From NCBI GenBank assembly GCA_963575745.1, contig CAUYUJ010015757.1, positions 10,001-74,000 on the forward strand: 64,000 nucleotides of DNA. The letters run 5' to 3'. The notes beneath the pieces are model-generated. The model was not told the origin of the DNA and searched no databases. It worked only from the letters and a program-made list of their open reading frames with translations. The translations under genes were made by a program, and so were the position numbers. Shown one piece after another: positions 41,765 to 51,996 of the stretch (position 1 is the first letter of the stretch; each line of letters opens with the position of its first letter). The stretch comes from Prorocentrum cordatum. Lineage: Eukaryota; Sar; Dinophyceae; Prorocentrales; Prorocentraceae.

Positions 41765-42480
41765 ATGGCAAACCTGATTCTCGCGAACGCCGGGGGAGCG
41801 GCCGGAGCGGTTCAGCCAGTGGCGGCGGCCAAGGCCGGCGCGCGCCCCAGAGGCGCCCAGCGAGCCATGGCGCAGTTGTTGGTGGCCCACGACAGGTCGA
41901 TCGCCGAGCTGGCGGATCGGTTCACGATCGCGATGGTGCTCAAAGACCCAGAAGTCACAACCCAGGTGGTGACCCAGCGGAAGGAGTGGACGGATGCCAA
42001 GCCAGGCGACGGGGGACCACATCCCTCCGGGTCGTCTCTGCGCGTGGTCCTCTTCGCGCGCGTGGTGGTCACGGTCACGATGAAGGAGACCTACAAGAAG
42101 ATGGACGACGGCGCGAACCCGCACGAGCAGCGGGTGCAGGCAGCTCTCAAGTACCTCAACGACATGGACGGCCCAGCCATCGATCCACCTGAAGAGCAAG
42201 CACCCGGATCCGCACTCGGACCCGCAGCGCGCGTGGACGTGGTACCTCGTGGTGGCCACGGCTGCGCCCCAGGACTTTCGTGATGCCCTCGTCGTCGTGG
42301 CAGCGTACGAGACCAGGCACGACAACCTCACGGTGGCCCCGACCAAGACTTGAGGACGGCCCGCTCGTGAAGTGCTTGGTTGACTGGCTCGCCGGGAAAG
42401 TCGGGGAGGACGACGACCAGGGGCCCGAGCGCAAGAGTGCTCGGACGGCCGGGGGCCGGGGCGGCGGTGGTCGCCGCTAG
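41765..42480 (+). pseudogene. Hypothetical protein gene with two frame breaks
   Basis: The ATG at 41765 follows a pyrimidine-rich CCCCCCCGACAG. The product begins MANLILANAGGAAGAVQPVA and continues with AMAQLLVAHDRSIAELADRF and QRVQAALKYLNDMDGPAID. One extra base near 42185 shifts the frame; the next frame reads HLKSKHPDPHSDPQRAWTWY then DALVVVAAYETRHDNL. A second shift near 42347-42352 leads to LVKCLVDWLAGKV and a basic, Gly/Arg-rich end at 42480. Joined, it would be about 236 residues, largely helical, with no signal peptide or membrane segment. I do not recognise a named family. The breaks may be real decay or assembly errors; the coding character either side of each break is strong. Confidence 0.55.
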
Positions 42481-43069
42481 CCCGTGCATGGGCCGCGGGG
42501 CAGGTTCTTTCGGGCATCTTCTGACCCGGGTCAATCCAGACCCGGGTCAGACCAAAAACTGCAGTGCAGGGAGAAAACAAAAAACCAAAAACAACAAAAA
42601 AAAGCTGCAACGCAGGTCTTCGCAAACCCGGGTCAGCCAATACGAGCGGCCGCCTCGCGGCCACGAGCGGCTCGCTGGCCACGAGTCAGCCAGAGGCAAC
42701 CGTCGCAGGATCCTGCAGGATCTGGCGCTCTGGCGGACCCCCGTTTGCACTGACCCCCGTCTCTTGGGCCCCGATTCTTGGTGGGCCCTCGTGCCGGGGG
42801 GGGGGTCTTTTGGGGGTGGGGGTCTTGGGCTGTTCTTGGGGCTCTTTTGGGGTATCTAGGGGCCCTCTTGGAGCTCTTTGGGGGGTGTTGGGGTCTTCTT
42901 GGTGGGCCCTCGTGCAGGCGCCGCTGCCCACCCTCTGCGGCCCTGGGGCCTATTATAGGGTGGCGGTGCCCGGCCCCCCCAGGGGCGGCGGGAGCCTCGG
43001 CTTCCACCGCCTCGCGGGTGCTGCACAGCAGGCAGCAGGGACGCCTCGACGGCCTCATAATTCGCGTGC
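42481..43069. other. No supported gene; short CTTGGGG repeat
   Basis: 42820-42930 is a TCTTGGGGCTCTTTTGGGG-type relative of the reversed AAGAGGCC array. GACCCGGGTCA motifs occur at 42521, 42539 and 42629. Confidence 0.4.
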
Positions 43070-43345
43070 ACTTCTTCTACGACATCTCGCTCTCGGCTGA
43101 GATGAGGTACTCCGGCTGGAGTTCGCGATCTGGCCAGTTTTTGCTACGAGTTCTACAGGCGAGGGCCCTCATGTATTCGTAGACGGTCACGTACACATTC
43201 TTCTACTTGCTCTCGCTCTTGGTTGAGATGAAATACTCCAGCCGAGTTCTTATCTTGCCGATTTTTGTATTTGTACACGGTCACGTACTTTCCTTGTACT
43301 CCCTCTCGTTTCCGGCTGAGATGAAATACTCTGACCGGTTGTCGG
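43070..43345 (+). repeat. About 110-bp tandem repeat, two and a half units
   Basis: CGGCTGAGATGA.(G/A)TACTC and GGTCACGTAC recur at spacings near 110-120 bases. Confidence 0.7.
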
Positions 43346-44814
43346 GATCTTTGCTGCCAGACCAGAGAGTGTTGGTGACAGGTTGGCCCACGACAGCTCC
43401 CTCGACGAGCTGACGCTGCTGAGCGTGGCCGCGAAGACCTTCCGCAAATTCAGTACAGCGAACAACTTCTTCAACAACATATCTACTATTTGGCAGAATT
43501 GGTCGGACTCCCAATACAGACTTTCTTCGGCGAGCGACCCACTTTTCAACCAGACAGCGTCCATTCAGTCGTGAATGCGTATCAAAGGAGAAGAGCCAAC
43601 CCGAACACGAACGGGCCAAATGCATACACAAGATGTGGGTTGCTCATCTTGACCTGGAGCACTCTTGGTCGCAGCGCCTGCAGGACCCCATCGCATGGCG
43701 AACTAGTGCTGCAAACATTGCAAACAACTGTGGAGAAGGCGATTACCTGTAGCACGCTTTATGTACATTGTACGCGATGCCTGGTGCTTTGGCGTCCCAC
43801 TTATTTTTCTGCTTTCGCCTGCGCGCTTCGGCGTGTGGCTGAGCGTAGCATAACCTACACGTCCGAGCGCGCGTGGGCAAGGGCGAGGGGTGGCAAGATC
43901 AGGAGGACAAAAGAAGCGAGCGCAACTCGACGAGCGAAGCAGCTCCAGTGAGCGAAAACGCGCGCAAAGCGACTTCGAACGCGGGCGAGCTACCGAAAAC
44001 GAAGTCGAAAACAGGCAACATCCTGAGCAAGGAGCGGCCTGGGGTCCCCCAGCCATTCCCCCGAGATGGGGCCTTTACCCACTGTACCCTTCCTGGACAC
44101 AAAACCCTGGCAAGGATCCCACAAGCGAGACCTGCAAGCGGAGGCCTTGGCACGGGAGCCGCACCGACGGCAAAATGCGAGGGTGCCAACAAGGCGAATA
44201 GGATGCCCCCTGGCGCTCGCAAGCCCCACGGGGCCCTGAGCAGGCAGGGGACGATCGGGCAGGCTGGCCTCCCTCGCCACTCTCGCGGCAGCCTGCTGGG
44301 CCCCCCCTAGGAGCCTTCGTAGGGGGCGGCGCCCCCACAAGACTCCCAGGTCTCTTGAGGGGCTGGGGCTGGCAGGGCACCTTGGGAGGGGGGACCCACA
44401 AGGGCCGCCGACCCACCATCCTCCTGATCGTCTCCCGCACCCCTGCCTCAAGAGGTGGCCGTCACTAGAGGACGCACCCGAGGGGAGAAGCGGATCGGGC
44501 CTGGGGAGTCCCGGCACGAGCACTTCCGAGCGGCCTGGGCGCAAACGGCGTGCGCAGGTCCGAAAGGTCGAGAGCTCGTTGCTCGGCCTCCGCCCGAAAC
44601 CTCCCCCGCAGGAAAAAACCTGGGACCGCTCAGGGCCCAAAAATCCAGGGCAGTGGCCGAGGCTCTCGGGCCTCCGTCAGGCCGTGCTCGAGCCCGGGAG
44701 CCGCGGGCGCAGGGGACGGGGCCGAGAAACTCCAGGGCCAGCGTCAGCCGCGGGCGAACCACCATCCTCCGCCCAGGGGCCACCGCCTCGGCCACCATGC
44801 CGTGGCCAAACCTC

Positions 44815-44817
<3 letters not shown>
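43346..44817. other. No supported gene
   Basis: Frames up to about 145 residues on both strands. Plus-strand 43383-43574 (LSVAAKTFRKFSTANNFF) is the most protein-like but has no recognised domain. Confidence 0.25.
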
Positions 44818-44847
<30 letters not shown>

Positions 44848-44940
44848 AGGAGGAGGAGGAGGAGGAGGAGGAGGAGAAGGCGGAGGCGGAGGCGGAGGCG
44901 GAGGAGGAGGAGGAGGCGGAGGCGGAGGCGGAGGAGGATC
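44818..44940 (+). repeat. (GGA)n and (GGCGGA)n microsatellite
   Basis: GGA triplets followed by GGCGGAGGCGGA steps. Confidence 0.95.
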
Positions 44941-45104
44941 GGGCCCCAGGACTCGTGCGGACGAAGCGCGGACAGCGGTCGCAGACCCGGCGGCGTCCTC
45001 GGCGCCGCACGAGACTCGAGAGGTGCGGGTGTGCCGGCGCGGGCGGCGGCACGTCGCCGCGGCCGTGGGCCGAGGCGAGGCGCTCAGGCTGCGCCTCTCA
45101 CCGG

Positions 45105-45650
45105 GGCTGCCTGCGCGCGGCGCCGCGGCCGCGCCACGCGCTCTGCCGCCAGCTCGCCCCTGAGCACGAGCTTGCTGACGTTGCCAATCCAGGCGGCGAC
45201 CTGCTGCACACGCCGCAGCACCTCGCCACGGCGCCGCACCGTGCAGCCGCCGGCCCGACTTGGCCACCTCGTCCGCCAGATCGTTGCCGAGCATCTCCCG
45301 TGTGACCTCCGCCTGATGGCCCTTGACTTCAGTGAGGGGCACGGCGGCCGAGTCGTCGAAGCCAATCCCGCACTGGTCATCGACGTAGTGCCACAGCTGC
45401 TTCCAGAGGTCGACGTTGTCGCGCCGTGGGCTGGTGCACCAAGCCCTCGACCAGCGGCAGGTGGTCCGTGCAGACGTGCAGCGGGGCCACGCCGACGACC
45501 AAGACCTGCAGCGCAGTACATCTCGGCCCGAGGCGACGTGTGAGCCTGTCAGCGGGCCAAAGGCGGAGCCTGGCACCAGCTCGGCCTGGAGAACCGTGAA
45601 CCCCCAGCCAGCCCGCGGCGACGTCCCAATGCGGCAGGCGGACGCAGGGA
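45105..45650 (-). pseudogene. Decayed retroelement RNase H domain
   Basis: Minus-strand pieces in successive frames read ELVPGSAFGPLTG, then AEMYCA, LQVLVVGVAPLHVCTDHLPL, NVDLWKQLWHYVDD, VPLTEVKGHQAEVTREML then GNDLADEVAKSG, and EVLRRVQQVAAWIGNVSKLV. The order matches RNase H: a helix with A-E, a strand ending T-D, a K-x-H segment and a GN-x-x-AD-x-x-A helix. The E and two D residues of the metal site are visible; the first strand Asp is not. In this family the domain degrades RNA in RNA-DNA hybrids during retrotransposition. At least three frame changes make it a dead copy. Its relation to the 2.4-3.3 kb remnant is unknown. Confidence 0.65.
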
Positions 45651-45749
45651 GCCGTCGGAAATAGAGAAGGGAGGAGGGAGGAGGGGAGTGGAAAAGAAGG
45701 AGCCGTTGTCATCTCTGGTCCACGCGGTGTCAACTGCGGGCCCCAAGTA

Positions 45750-45865
45750 CCACCACCACCACCACCACCACCCTCATCCCCCTTCCCCTCCTCCAGGCTC
45801 CTCTTCCTCTCCCCTTCCTTGGGAGAGGGAGGGGGTGAGGGAGGCGGTGGTGGTATATATGATTG
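45750..45865 (+). repeat. Family H dispersed repeat, copy 2, with (CAC)n and (GGT)n
   Basis: CAC triplets, CCTTGGGAGAGGGAGGG, GGTGAGGGAGG, GGTGGTGG and TATA. The order is shared with 37173-37300, and CAC and GGT make it a foldback. Confidence 0.6.
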
Positions 45866-46358
45866 GGCCCCGTAGCAAGGAGAGGCGGACAGGCAAATAT
45901 AAAAACCGTGAGGGTGGCCCGCAGGGCTAGGAGCCGGGGGGGCCAAGGGGGCAGTGGATCTGGGAGGAGCTACTCTGCTCACGCCGACACTGGCCACGAA
46001 TCTGCGCAGCCCGACTTATGGGTGAGCGGGTCAACCTTGACAGCATGGGGCAGCCCCCACTGGCAGGACCAGCACTGCCTCCGAAGGACGACGGACCCCC
46101 ACGACGCCGCACAGGGGGGGGGGTAGGGGGACAAGGGAGAATCCACCTGGGACCATCTTGAGCTTGGGGAAGTACCGGCCCAGCGTGACGAGGACCTTAG
46201 AAGCGCGAGGCCGGCGACGGCAAAAAACTACACTTAAGAGGGACCACTGGGCTGGGGACGTCTGTCCTTATCGCTCAGCATGTCGTGAATGCTTGCTGTA
46301 ATACGCCATCGGCCCGTATTGAAACTCCTACCCTAACATCCGGGCGTTACGATTCTTT
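45866..46358. other. No supported gene, possible exon flank at right edge
   Basis: No domain recognised. The last bases before 46361 read TTCTTTCAG and form the left flank of the introner-like element. Confidence 0.25.
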
Positions 46359-46361
46359 CAG

Positions 46362-46602
46362 GTGAGCGTTTTTTATGCATTATTTTGCCGATCGGCGCGG
46401 GCCCTCGCACCCCCCCCCCTCCCCCCTATGCCGTGGAGTAGATCTTGGCTGTTCTTGGCGCCTGTTTCGAGCAGGTGGAGTCTCCCCCATAGGACGCACG
46501 GTCCCAAACAGTCGCACTAAGCAGATGTCTGGAGCCACACACACACACACCTCCCCCCCCCCTTCCGCCCAATGTCGAAGCACCGAATAAAAAAACGCTC
46601 AC
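46362..46602 (+). mobile_element. Introner-like element with GTGAGCG...CGCTCAC ends
   Basis: The ends GTGAGCGTTTTTTAT and ATAAAAAAACGCTCAC are inverse. CAG flanks both sides (46359-46361 and 46603-46605). Read as an intron it is CAG|GTGAGC...CACCAG|C, with donor from the element end and acceptor from the duplicated CAG. The interior carries GCCGATCGGCGCGGG and CGCCCAATGTCGAAGC, shared with 55486 and 60753. Confidence 0.75.
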
Positions 46603-46605
46603 CAG

Positions 46606-46987
46606 CCTGGGTGTTTCCGCCCAGTTATCGGGCTCTGGGACACCAGTACACGTCGATCTGGCTCGAAAAAAACTGCCGCGGAAAGGTGGGGTCGAGGGTC
46701 CAGTCGCGGTGTTTAACACGTGGTTGCATTTTGTTTAGCGACGTCGAGGAGGAGAAGGAGGAGGTCAGGGGTACCGTCATACGCTCGCTGCGCTTGCGGT
46801 GCATCCGTCTGCGAGTCTCCGCCTGCCAGCAGTACGTAACGTCTGCTTCTCGCGCTTGAAATTTGCCACCGTGCCCCCTGGCGCGCTGAGGCTCGGCAGA
46901 ATGCCAAGTGCTTTCTGGTTGGGCTTCTGTCTTCTAACCATTCAAACTAGTTCCGAGCAGTACAAAGCAATGAAATGCAAAGCGTCA
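46606..46987. other. No supported gene
   Basis: After joining at the CAG, the plus frame reads through (PGCFRPVIGLWDTSTRRSG), but no family is recognised. Confidence 0.25.
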
Positions 46988-47410
46988 CTTGGTATTGGAT
47001 TGGCAGTGCGTTACATTGCTTGGCATTGCTTGGCGTTGCTTGGCATTGCTTGGACTCGTTACTTGCCGTTACTTGGCATTGCTCGCAATTGCTTCGCATC
47101 ATCTGGCATGTCTTGGCACTACCTGGCATTTCTTGGCCTTGCTTTGTACATGTTTGCACTGCTTGGCATTGGTTGGCGCTGCTTGGCATTGATTGGCACT
47201 GCTTGGCATCCATTGGTATTGTTTGGCAAAGCTGGGCATTAACTTGTCATTGGTTTTACATTGCTTGGCCTTGCTTGAGGTTGCCTGGCATTGCCTGGTA
47301 TTGGTGTCGCATTGCTTGACACTGCTTGAAATCGTTGATTGGCACTGCTTGGCTATGCTGGACGATGCTTGGCTTGGCTTAGCATTGCTCGGCAGTGCCT
47401 GGCATGGCCA
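46988..47410 (+). repeat. GCTTGGCATT minisatellite
   Basis: About forty degenerate 10-bp units (GCTTGGCATT, GCTTGGCACT, ATTGGCACT). Translations rich in LALLGIAW are artefacts. Confidence 0.95.
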
Positions 47411-48032
47411 GAATCAGGCAACCCCCGCGCAATCCCTGGGAACGCCAGGCAATCGGGCAAAATGGGGCAATCCAGGGAACCCCAAGGGCCACCTTCCGCT
47501 GGCCACGCCGGACCCACCAGCTCTTCCGCCAACAACTAAGAACCCCAAGCTGGGAAATCCCGAGCACAGAAGCGGGATGCCCCACTAAAGTTCAAGTTGC
47601 ATCAACAGAAACCCCAGGCAAATTAGCAGCACGCTGATGCTGCGCAAAATGACCACGGCAGTGATGGTAAGAGCGTAGTAGCCACGACAGTAATGCATTT
47701 GCGTGGCAATATACGTATCATCAAGCAGAACTTGGCATGACAAGATAATGAAAAGTTATTCATCCCATCTCCCGCAGCACAACAATGGTAGCAGTACTCT
47801 GCGTTGTAAGCGGACAGCAGATAGACACTCAAACAAGAGAGGACTGTCACGCTCGCTTCTCAGAGGAAGAAAGGCTCAAGGCGATGATTGATGTCGGTGT
47901 TCGGAACTGTCTCGGCGAGCGGGCGGCCCAAACGGGCGGGTCGTGCGGGCGGACCCCACTGGCCGGGTGGCGCGGGCGGACCCTGACGACGACGAGCGGG
48001 TCGGCGGGCGGCGCGTGTGGGCCGGGCGGCTG
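47411..48032. other. No supported gene; GGGCGGGTCG-type repeat at right
   Basis: 47925-48030 carries GGGCGGGTCGTGCGGGCGGA text related to the 31.7-32.3 kb satellite. Confidence 0.35.
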
Positions 48033-48190
48033 TCATGGAGGGGCAGCGACAGGGGGGGGACTGGCATAGGGGGGGATGCATCGACCTGGAATCGGCAACA
48101 CATCGCCGATAGATCGGCGACGAGCCCCCGACAGCGAATCCGCACCTCTCCGGGCAGGCTGGGGCCATCGGGCCCATCCCCCCCTATATG
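48033..48190 (+). mobile_element. Family B element, copy 5 (right end replaced)
   Basis: GGGACTGGCATAGGGGGGGA, CATCGACCTGGAATCGGCAA, CATCGCCGATAGATCGGCGA and GGGGCCATCGGG. The right terminal repeat is absent where a family C element begins. Confidence 0.65.
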
Positions 48191-48195
48191 CGCAG

Positions 48196-48390
48196 GTCGG
48201 GCCTGGCCCCCATACAGGGGAGTTTGGAAGAAAAAATCACAAGTAGCAAAACAAAAACAAAAAAAAACTAAATATTAGAGAAGTGCTCAAACATAGTCAA
48301 AACATCGTCCCCAGACTATTTTATGAAACTGTTTTCGAACATTCCCTGTTGCAAAGAGGGACAAGGCACAGGCCCGCCTCGACCCCATGC
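48196..48390 (+). mobile_element. Family C inverted-repeat element, copy 3
   Basis: AGGTCGGGCCTGGCCCCCAT on the left, an A-rich middle, CATCGTCCCCAGACTATTTT, and AAAGAGGGACAAGGCACAGG then CCCGCC on the right. Confidence 0.6.
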
Positions 48391-48429
48391 CTGTCCCCCC
48401 CCCTATCGCTGCCCCTGGGTCATGAGAGC

Positions 48430-48725
48430 GAGCGGTCGGGCCTGCACAAGCCGGTCGGGGCCGGCGGGGCCCGCCGCGGGTCGGGCGGGCGGGCTCGCCG
48501 AGGGGCGGGCCCCCCACAGGCGGGCGGACCGGGCGCGGACGGGCCCCCCTGTGGCGAGCGGGCTCGCCGAGGCGGGCGAGAGGCCAGGCGGGCGGGCTCT
48601 CGCACGCCAGTTGCGAGCGGGCGGGCCCGCACGCGGGCGGCTCGGGCGGGCCGGGCCCGCACGCGGGCGGGTCGGGCGGGCGGGCCCCAGAGGGCAGGTC
48701 GAGTGGGCGTGGCGCACTGTGCGGG
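48430..48725 (+). repeat. GGGCGGGC-rich satellite
   Basis: CGGGCGGGCTCGCCGAGG and GCGGGCGGGTCGGGCGGG units, related to the 31.7-32.3 kb family. Confidence 0.8.
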
Positions 48726-48959
48726 TCCTAAGCGGGGGGGGCGGCGGGGGGTGGTCCGAAAAGGGTGCCCAAACGGTGCCGAAGCGAGCCCCCATGGGGC
48801 TTCCCCTGGAGGGGCCCGAAGAGGGGCACGCGAGGCGGCCGGGCGGGTGGTCGCGCAGAGTGAGCCCGCGGGCCCCGGCGAGCGCCGTCCTCGCCCGGCG
48901 GCTCGGGCTTTTTGGGGCGTCGTCGCCGTCGGTGCTTGCTGAAGGCATCGGGCGTCGGG

Positions 48960-49200
48960 CGCCCTCATCGTTGGTCGGTCGCCGTCGTCGTCGTCCTCGT
49001 CGACGGCCTTCCGCGAGAGGCTCGTGCTCGGCGGCCTCGTCGATTGCATTCCGCAGGAGGCTCCCTGCGTGATCTCGCGCATGCTCGGCGGCCTCGACGG
49101 GGACATCGCTGTCGGCCACCGCCTGCCTGCGCCCATCGAGATCGAGCTGCCACTGCAGCCTCCTCATCGAGGCTAGCCGCTGCTCCTCAGTTCTGGGATC
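48960..49200 (-). CDS. Possible coding fragment, unknown protein
   Basis: The minus frame from about 49200 reads DPRTEEQRLASMRRLQWQLD, LDGRRQAVADSDVPVEAAEH and LLRNAIDEAAEHEPLAEGRR before turning Arg-rich. It has helical, charged character but no family match. The open frame continues left through compositional text, so its end is undefined. Confidence 0.25.
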
Positions 49201-49260
49201 TCAGGATCGGAGAGCGGCGACGCGAGGGCACGGGTCACGATAGTTTCTCGATTCTTCATT

Positions 49261-49672
49261 CTCCTCCTCCCTCCTCCTCCTCCTCCTCCTCCTCCTCCTC
49301 CTCCTCCTCCTCCTCCTCCTCCTCCTCCTCGTCCTCCTCCTCCTCCTCCTCCTCCTCCTCCTCCTCCTCCTCCTCCTCTTCCTCCTCCTCCCCTCCCCCC
49401 CCTTCCCTCCCCTCCTCCCTCCTCTCCTCCTCCCCCCTCCTCCTCTCCTCCTCCTCTCCTCCTCCGCCCCTCCTCCTCCTCCTCCTCCTCTCCCTCCTCC
49501 TCCTCCTCCTCCTCCTCCTCCTCCTCCTCCTACTCCTCCTCTCCTCCTCCTCCTCCTCCCTCCTCCTCTCTCCTCCTCCTCCTCCTCCTCCTTCCTCCTC
49601 CCTCCTCCTCCTCCTCTCTCTCCTCCTCCTCCTCCTCCTCCTCCTCCTCCTCCTCCTCCTCCTCCTCCTCTG
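49261..49672 (+). repeat. (TCC)n microsatellite, about 410 bp
   Basis: TCC/CTC triplets with short CCCC interruptions. Confidence 0.98.
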
Positions 49673-49689
49673 TCCGGATCCGCACCGCC

Positions 49690-50085
49690 CCCCGAGTTGG
49701 CCGCCAAGGCTGGCCAGGTCTCGGGCGGGTTGAACGATACGCATCGCCCACGGCTCGCCGCGCCCGCTGAGGCTGCCGTGCACGACCCTCGACGGGGTGG
49801 CGCGGGAGAGCGGCCGCCTTGACGAGGCCGCGGAAGGCTTCGGAAGGAGAGGCTCCCTTGGCGTGGGGCGGCCCTTTGCAGCGACTGCACAACCTCAACT
49901 CAGCAGCCTGAAGTGCCTTCCGCACTGGCGCCACGGGCACGTGGCGAGGGTCTGCTCGCCACCTGCCACAGCAGTACCTCCCCGTGTGGTGCGCAGAAGA
50001 ATTTGCGATGACCTGCAGAGTGTGCTTGGCCTTGTCCGCGCCAGCAGACTCTGGCATGGTCCAGAGCTGAGAGTGCTTCGGTAGA
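49690..50085 (-). CDS. Possible coding fragment with Cys pairs
   Basis: The minus frame reads VIANSSAHHTGRYCCGRWRA, DPRHVPVAPVRKALQAAELR then LCSRCKGPPHAKGASPSEAF and RGLVKAAAL. The C-C and C-x-x-C pairs could be a zinc-binding remnant. The frame runs on into the GGA array and is open far upstream, so neither end is defined. No family is assigned. Confidence 0.25.
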
Positions 50086-50091
50086 GGGAAA

Positions 50092-50222
50092 CAATTAGTG
50101 AACACCCCCCCTGCCCCCAAAACTCGAAGTTGGCACGCGGGGGGGAGACTGCGGTCGGGGTGCAACTCATCAGACCCACCGCCAACTTTGAACATTGGGG
50201 GGAGGGGGAGGCGTTCACAGAT
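50092..50222 (+). mobile_element. Foldback element with GTGAAC...GTTCAC ends
   Basis: TTAGTGAACACCCCCCCTGC and CGAAGTTGGC on the left are mirrored by GCCAACTTTGAACATTGG and GGCGTTCACAG on the right. It lies between two copies of GGTCCAGAGCTGAGAGTGCT (50057 and 50268). Confidence 0.6.
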
Positions 50223-50539
50223 GAATGTGGCATGAGTGTTCGCTATTTTTTGTCCGAGGCCTGTATGGTCCAGAGCTGAGAGTGCTTCCGAATGGGTGCC
50301 CGGCGAGGTTCGCGGTGGCGCCAGGCGGGGACACCCCTGGGCCTTGCCTCGAGCGGAGGGTTCGGAGCCCTGCACACGGCGAGATCCGCCACCGCGCCGC
50401 CGGGCACGGAGCGGGCGCGTCCTCGGGTCCACTGCCCCATCCCCTGAGCTCTCAGTCCTCGATCCTGGGGGCTCTTCAGGGGCCCGGCCGCGCACCCCCT
50501 GAGGTTCGAGGGCTCCGCAGCCAACCAGGAGAGCTTCAA

Positions 50540-51200
50540 GAGACTCCCAAGATGGTTTGGACTCGAGACGCCCAAATGTCTCCCCAGATGGTCCCCAGAC
50601 GGCCCAAGAGAATTTCAAGACGCCCACAAAGGCCTCCATGAGGCCTCCCAAGAGGCCCCAAGAGGCCAAAATTAGTGTTTTTGGCGTTCTCGCCTTTTCG
50701 GCTTTCCGACGCTCCCAGACGCTCCTAGAGGCCTCCAAGATCGCCGCCAGATGCCTCCAAGAGGCCTCCCAAGAGGGCCGCAAGAGGCCAAAATCATTAA
50801 TTGTCTTGTGTTTGAAAAGGGTTTTGCCTTTCTAGTTTTTGTCGGCTTCCCGACGCTCCCAGACGGCCCTAGAGGCCTCCAAGATCGCCCCAAGACGGCC
50901 CAAGAGGCCTCCAAGAGGGCCCCAAAGTGGCCCAAGAGGGCCCAAGACGGCCCAAGAGGCGCTCAAGACGGCCCGAGAGGGCCCAAAAGACCGCCCCACG
51001 AGGGGCCCAGATGGGGGACCCGAACGGACATTGCGAGCCCTGGGCCCCGAGAGGCCCCCCAGGAGGCCAGAAGAGGCCCCACAACTGCCCCCAAGAGGCC
51101 CCCGAGGGCGCTCCAGAGAGACCCCAAGAAGCATCCATGAGAGCTCTGACCCACAACCCAGGCACAGAGGCGGGATGGGCCGAAGGCCACGAGATATTGG
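50540..51200 (+). repeat. AAGATGGCC/AAGAGGCC array, second locus
   Basis: CCCAAGACGGCCCAAGAGGC units with AT-richer spacers at 50670-50710 and 50785-50860. It ends in TCTGACCCACAACCCAGGCA...GGCGGGATGG, the module also at 22670-22730. Confidence 0.9.
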
Positions 51201-51214
51201 GCCGAAGTGGCTCC

Positions 51215-51297
51215 AGGACTCAATCACTCACTCACTCACTCGCTCGCTCGCTCGCTCGCTCACTCACTCACTCACTCACTCATTCACTCACTCCTCC
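51215..51297 (+). repeat. (CACT)n and (CGCT)n tetranucleotide repeat
   Basis: CACTCACT, CGCTCGCT, then CACTCACT and CATT steps. Confidence 0.95.
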
Positions 51298-51400
51298 ACC
51301 TCCTCCCCCTCCCCCCCCTCCTCCTCCCTTGCCGTCTCTCTCGCCCTCCTCCCTCCCTCCATGGCTCCTCCGCCGTGGGTAGCCGCTGGCCGGCGTCGCC

Positions 51401-51996
51401 GTGCGGCTGCTGCGCGCCGCGCTCAAAGCGACCAGGCGCATGCGTGCGCAGTGCAGCGCCTGCTGCGCTGTTTTGACGCGCTCGACCACCGCGGCTGTCA
51501 CCCGTCCAGGATTGGCGCCGCCTTCGCTGAGCAGCTGCGTGGCGGCGCTGGGCCCGGCAATGCTGAAGTGGGCTCTCAGGCTGTTCGGCAAGCTGGTGCA
51601 GGTCGTCCTGCTGTTGCCGCTCGGCTGGCGGGCGTGGACAAAGAGGAGCACGGCGCACGTGATTAAGCCGCTGCTGTTCGCCTCGATCCTGACCCTGCTC
51701 GTAGTGATCGGGCTCATCGCCGATACGCTCCTTCTCCTCCAGCTGCTGCTGGTGGGTGTCGTGCTGCCGAGCACCAGCTGCTGCTGAGGAGTGCATCGGC
51801 GCCGGTCCCCGAGCTCATGCTGATGCTCATCGTGAAGCAAATCATATTGTCCGTGGGGTATGCGTCTCTGCTTGGGGCGCTGCGGGTGATCGTGACGCTC
51901 CTTCTCATGAAACCGGCGCTGATCAGGACTCTGGGCCTCCTTGTCATCAACGCGCTCGTGCTCAGCGGCTTGCTACTACCACTGGGCTGGTGCTGA
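51401..51996 (+). pseudogene. Hypothetical membrane protein gene with one frame break
   Basis: The first frame (51401-51787) ends in a long hydrophobic stretch: LFGKLVQVVLLLPLGW, VIKPLLFASILTLLVVIGLI and LLLLQLLLVGVVLP. After a frame change near 51785 the reading continues VPELMLMLIVKQIILSVGYA, SLLGALRVIVTLLLMKPALI and RTLGLLVINALVLSGLLLPL to a TGA at 51994-51996. Four or more membrane segments are suggested. The two halves resemble each other (LLLPLGW occurs in both), hinting at an internal duplication. No family is recognised and no start is clear; 51401 is simply the first ATG of the frame. Confidence 0.4.

Noticed and set aside
46975-47588. Hydrophobic frames rich in LALLGIAW, possible membrane protein
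   Set aside because: They are the GCTTGGCATT minisatellite read in different frames.
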